Source: Planctomycetaceae bacterium (GTDB lineage Bacteria > Planctomycetota > Planctomycetia > Pirellulales > Thermoguttaceae). Taken from it: 7,420 nucleotides of DNA. The stretch is from positions 1 to 7,420 of the forward strand of contig JAITKS010000070.1 of NCBI GenBank assembly GCA_031278315.1, given 5' to 3'. A model generated the notes under the pieces. It saw only the letters and a program-made list of their open reading frames with translations. It was not told where the DNA came from and ran no database searches. This document shows, in pieces, positions 5,552-7,420 of the stretch (position 1 is the first letter of the stretch; the number at the start of each line of letters is the position of its first letter). Position numbers and translations under genes: made by a program.

Positions 5552-6418
5552 ATGATACGTTTATTGTTGATATTTTTTGTTATATTACAACTTGCCGGTT
5601 GTACGGCGTCAAATATGAGTGCTGAAGGCGTGCGTTATTTTAATCAAGCACGTTACGATCAGGCGCAACGTGCGTTTCTGGAAGCTCTCAAACGTGAACC
5701 GAATAATCCCGATATTTACTTTAATCTAGCCGAAACTTATCATCAATCTGCCAAATTATCTATTAGTCAAAATGAGATTGCAAAAGCTCAACAACAATAC
5801 GACGAGGCAAATAAATATTACAGAAATTGCTTAGCAATTGATTTTAATCATTTGAAAGCGAATCGCGGTCTTGCTGCTATGTTGGTTGAAATCAGACAAC
5901 CGCAAATGGCTTTCGACCATATTATAAATTGGTGTAACATTAGCCCAAATTTACAAGACCCAAAAATTGAACTCGCAAGACTTCACCAAGAATGGGCACA
6001 AATAATGTCTGTACTAGGAAAGAAAGAAATAAGTACAGATTCCATCAACAAAGCAGATAAATTACTTCAAAACGTAATCGCAAACGATCCAAATAACTAC
6101 CGGGCATGGAGAGCAATCGGATATATCAGAGAAAACAACGGAGACCGCGAAAATGCTGTCAACGCATATCAAAAATCGCTGCTGCTAAATCCGAATCAAA
6201 ACGATTTGAAAAATAAATTGCTGACAATGGGAGTCACAACAACTGCTGCCGATACAAATACAAATACAAATATCGATACTAATATTAATACAATTACACC
6301 AGATACAAACGCAACTCCTAACATTACACCATCAATATTTCCGAACTCAACCGGATTAGGAAGTATCGGTTATGATCGTAACGAAAATTCCGCAACAGAA
6401 ACAACCTTGTACAGATAA
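5552..6418 (+). CDS. TPR-repeat lipoprotein of unknown function
   Basis: The 288-residue product starts with a hydrophobic signal (residues 2-13) and a lipobox LAGC (14-17), so it should be cleaved before Cys17, lipidated and anchored in a membrane facing the periplasm. TPR-type helices follow. The clearest are 24-57 (FNQARYDQAQRAFLEALKRE is a canonical repeat core) and 182-215 (AWRAIGYIRENNGDRENAVN). The stretch from 58 to 180 contains more divergent helical repeats, with a third likely one around 80-115. Such proteins usually scaffold other envelope proteins. Residues 228-265 are a Thr/Asn-rich low-complexity tail (DTNTNTNIDTNINT), probably disordered. No Shine-Dalgarno sequence precedes the ATG, but the signal peptide begins directly there. 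The gene is divergent from dnaN and 208 bp ahead of pdxJ. The family is not recognised beyond TPR; BamD-like or PilF-like roles cannot be assigned. Confidence 0.85.
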   Translation: MIRLLLIFFVILQLAGCTASNMSAEGVRYFNQARYDQAQRAFLEALKREPNNPDIYFNLAETYHQSAKLSISQNEIAKAQQQYDEANKYYRNCLAIDFNHLKANRGLAAMLVEIRQPQMAFDHIINWCNISPNLQDPKIELARLHQEWAQIMSVLGKKEISTDSINKADKLLQNVIANDPNNYRAWRAIGYIRENNGDRENAVNAYQKSLLLNPNQNDLKNKLLTMGVTTTAADTNTNTNIDTNINTITPDTNATPNITPSIFPNSTGLGSIGYDRNENSATETTLYR

Positions 6419-6497
6419 TTTGCCGAATAAATTACACAAATCATTTGCCGGATCATTTGTAATTATTTCGTATAAATTTGACTTCGTGAATTTTAAA

Positions 6498-6563
6498 CTA
6501 TTTACATTTCAACATCATTTCACATTTCACATTTCACATTTCACTATTTACATTTCAACATCA
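6498..6563. repeat. 7-nt tandem repeat flanked by 20-nt direct repeats
   Basis: CATTTCA occurs four times in a row at 6516-6543. The array is bracketed by two identical 20-nt copies of CTATTTACATTTCAACATCA (6498-6517 and 6544-6563). It lies between the lipoprotein stop and pdxJ, 63 bp before the pdxJ start codon. The arrangement looks like slippage or minisatellite expansion. A TTGACT hexamer at 6478-6483 lies just upstream but has no convincing -10 partner, so a pdxJ promoter cannot be placed with confidence. Confidence 0.75.
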
Positions 6564-6611
6564 CTCTATTTTATATTTTTTCAATAAAAATTTTTTTCCG
6601 ATAAAAATAAC

Positions 6612-6617
6612 GGGAGA
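6612..6617 (+). promoter_or_regulatory. Shine-Dalgarno sequence of pdxJ
   Basis: GGGAGA lies 9 nt before the pdxJ ATG at 6627 and complements the anti-Shine-Dalgarno CCUCC core. It supports the chosen start. None of the other genes in the window has a match this good. Confidence 0.75.
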
Positions 6618-6626
6618 CCTTAAATT

Positions 6627-7346
6627 ATGATAGAACTCGGTGTCAATATTGATCATGTTGCGACATTACGTCAAGCTCGCCGGACAGTTGAACCTGATCC
6701 TGTTTGGGGTGCTGTACTTGCTGAGCTTGGCGGTGCTGACGGTATAACAGTTCACTTGCGGGAGGACCGGCGTCATATAAATGATCGTGATATTACTTTA
6801 TTACGTGAAACTGTTCGTTGTAAGTTAAATATGGAAATGGCAGCAATCGGCGAAATTACAGAAATCGCTTGCAAAATTAAACCTGACCAAGTAACCCTTG
6901 TCCCGGAACGCCGCGAAGAGATTACTACTGAAGGCGGTTTATATGTTACAGATCAATTCGATAACATACAAAAAATTATTAAACGGCTTCAAGAATCCGG
7001 TATTGTTGTAAGTTTGTTTCTCGACCCGGATAATTCTCAAATCGATGCCGGAATAAAAACCGGATGCAACGCTATTGAAATTCATACCGGACGATATGCA
7101 AATGCTAAAGATCAAAAATCCGTTTCAGATGAACTCTTGAGAATTATTAACGCCGGAAAAATAATTACAGACGCCGGATTAAGACTTCACGCTGGACATG
7201 GACTTACATATCATAATGTTATACCGATTGCAAAAATTCCCAATATGGCTGAGTTAAATATTGGACACAGTATCATTGCCCGTTCTATCATGGTTGGTCT
7301 AAAAGAAGCTGTTCGCGAAATGAAAAAATTATTGACTATTCAATAA
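6627..7346 (+). CDS. pdxJ: Pyridoxine 5'-phosphate synthase
   Basis: PdxJ condenses 1-deoxy-xylulose 5-phosphate with 3-amino-2-oxopropyl phosphate (1-amino-acetone 3-phosphate) to form pyridoxine 5'-phosphate, the last ring-forming step of the DXP-dependent vitamin B6 route. It is a cytosolic TIM-barrel enzyme, octameric in E. coli. All 239 residues fit the family, whose E. coli member has 243. Motifs in order are VNIDHVATLRQAR (6-18), TVHLREDRRHINDRD (41-55), NMEMA (68-72), TLVPERREEITTEGG (90-104), SLFLDPD (129-135), EIHTGRYA (151-158), AGHGLTYHN (189-197) and ELNIGHSIIARS (209-220). His43, Glu70 and His191 match the catalytic His45, Glu72 and His193 of E. coli with a constant shift of two. 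The presence of pdxJ implies the DXP-dependent rather than the PdxS/PdxT pathway; pdxA is not in the window. No clear terminator follows in the last 74 bp. Confidence 0.97.
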   Translation: MIELGVNIDHVATLRQARRTVEPDPVWGAVLAELGGADGITVHLREDRRHINDRDITLLRETVRCKLNMEMAAIGEITEIACKIKPDQVTLVPERREEITTEGGLYVTDQFDNIQKIIKRLQESGIVVSLFLDPDNSQIDAGIKTGCNAIEIHTGRYANAKDQKSVSDELLRIINAGKIITDAGLRLHAGHGLTYHNVIPIAKIPNMAELNIGHSIIARSIMVGLKEAVREMKKLLTIQ

Positions 7347-7402
7347 CATTCTCAATTCAGATTTTTTGCATTAACAACAAAAAACGCAGAGAAAGAATAT
7401 TT

Positions 7403-7415
7403 GTAATATATCAGT
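7403..7415 (+). repeat. Third copy of the GTAATATATCAGT motif
   Basis: This exact 13-mer is also at 3581-3593 and, inverted, at 3624-3636. It lies 57 bp past the pdxJ stop and 5 bp from the window edge, so whether it starts a longer element, or belongs to the control region of a following gene, cannot be seen. Confidence 0.6.
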
Positions 7416-7420
7416 GGAAT

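Noticed and set aside
6372..6587. Open frame overlapping the lipoprotein end and the CATTTCA array
   Set aside because: Its C-terminal half (FHISHFTIYIST) is just the tandem repeat translated, and its start lies inside a well-supported gene.

Overview
This AT-rich window reads as bacterial chromosome with housekeeping genes and repeat-bearing intergenic DNA. Two proteins point to a Gram-negative-type envelope: a KpsF/KdsD-type arabinose-5-phosphate isomerase (Kdo/LPS precursor pathway) and a lipobox lipoprotein with TPRs. The beta clamp (start MKISCERNKF, then RPILQNVKI and ELGIRI), PdxJ (VNIDHVATLRQARRT, EPDPV) and the two-part ABC-2 permease resemble, from memory, proteins of Planctomycetota (Pirellulales-like). 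The base composition is low for that group. This placement is inference; no rRNA or other marker is present.

Layout. Positions 1-93 probably hold the 3' end of a + strand gene that runs in from the left. Convergent to it, on the minus strand, is a 651-residue double ABC-2 permease (171-2126). kpsF/kdsD (2268-3320) and dnaN (3964-5070) follow, also on the minus strand. The 643 bp between kpsF and dnaN is the most structured part of the window. It holds a GGTCAGTGG-type inverted repeat, an AT-rich palindromic element, a 29-nt direct repeat, and a pair of facing hairpins whose stems differ by compensatory changes. dnaN is divergent from a TPR lipoprotein gene (5552-6418), with 481 bp between the start codons. 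After a short tandem-repeat tract comes pdxJ (6627-7346), which has the only clear Shine-Dalgarno sequence in the window. The last bases carry another copy of a 13-bp motif from the kpsF-dnaN gap.

Functional links. The genes do not form an evident pathway. PdxJ makes pyridoxine 5'-phosphate, DnaN is the replication sliding clamp, KdsD supplies arabinose 5-phosphate for Kdo, and the permease needs an ATPase that is not in the window. Gaps of 141 to 643 bp argue against tight operons. I found no defence system, prophage, transposase, CRISPR array, tRNA or rRNA. The unusual content is the set of small non-coding repeats.
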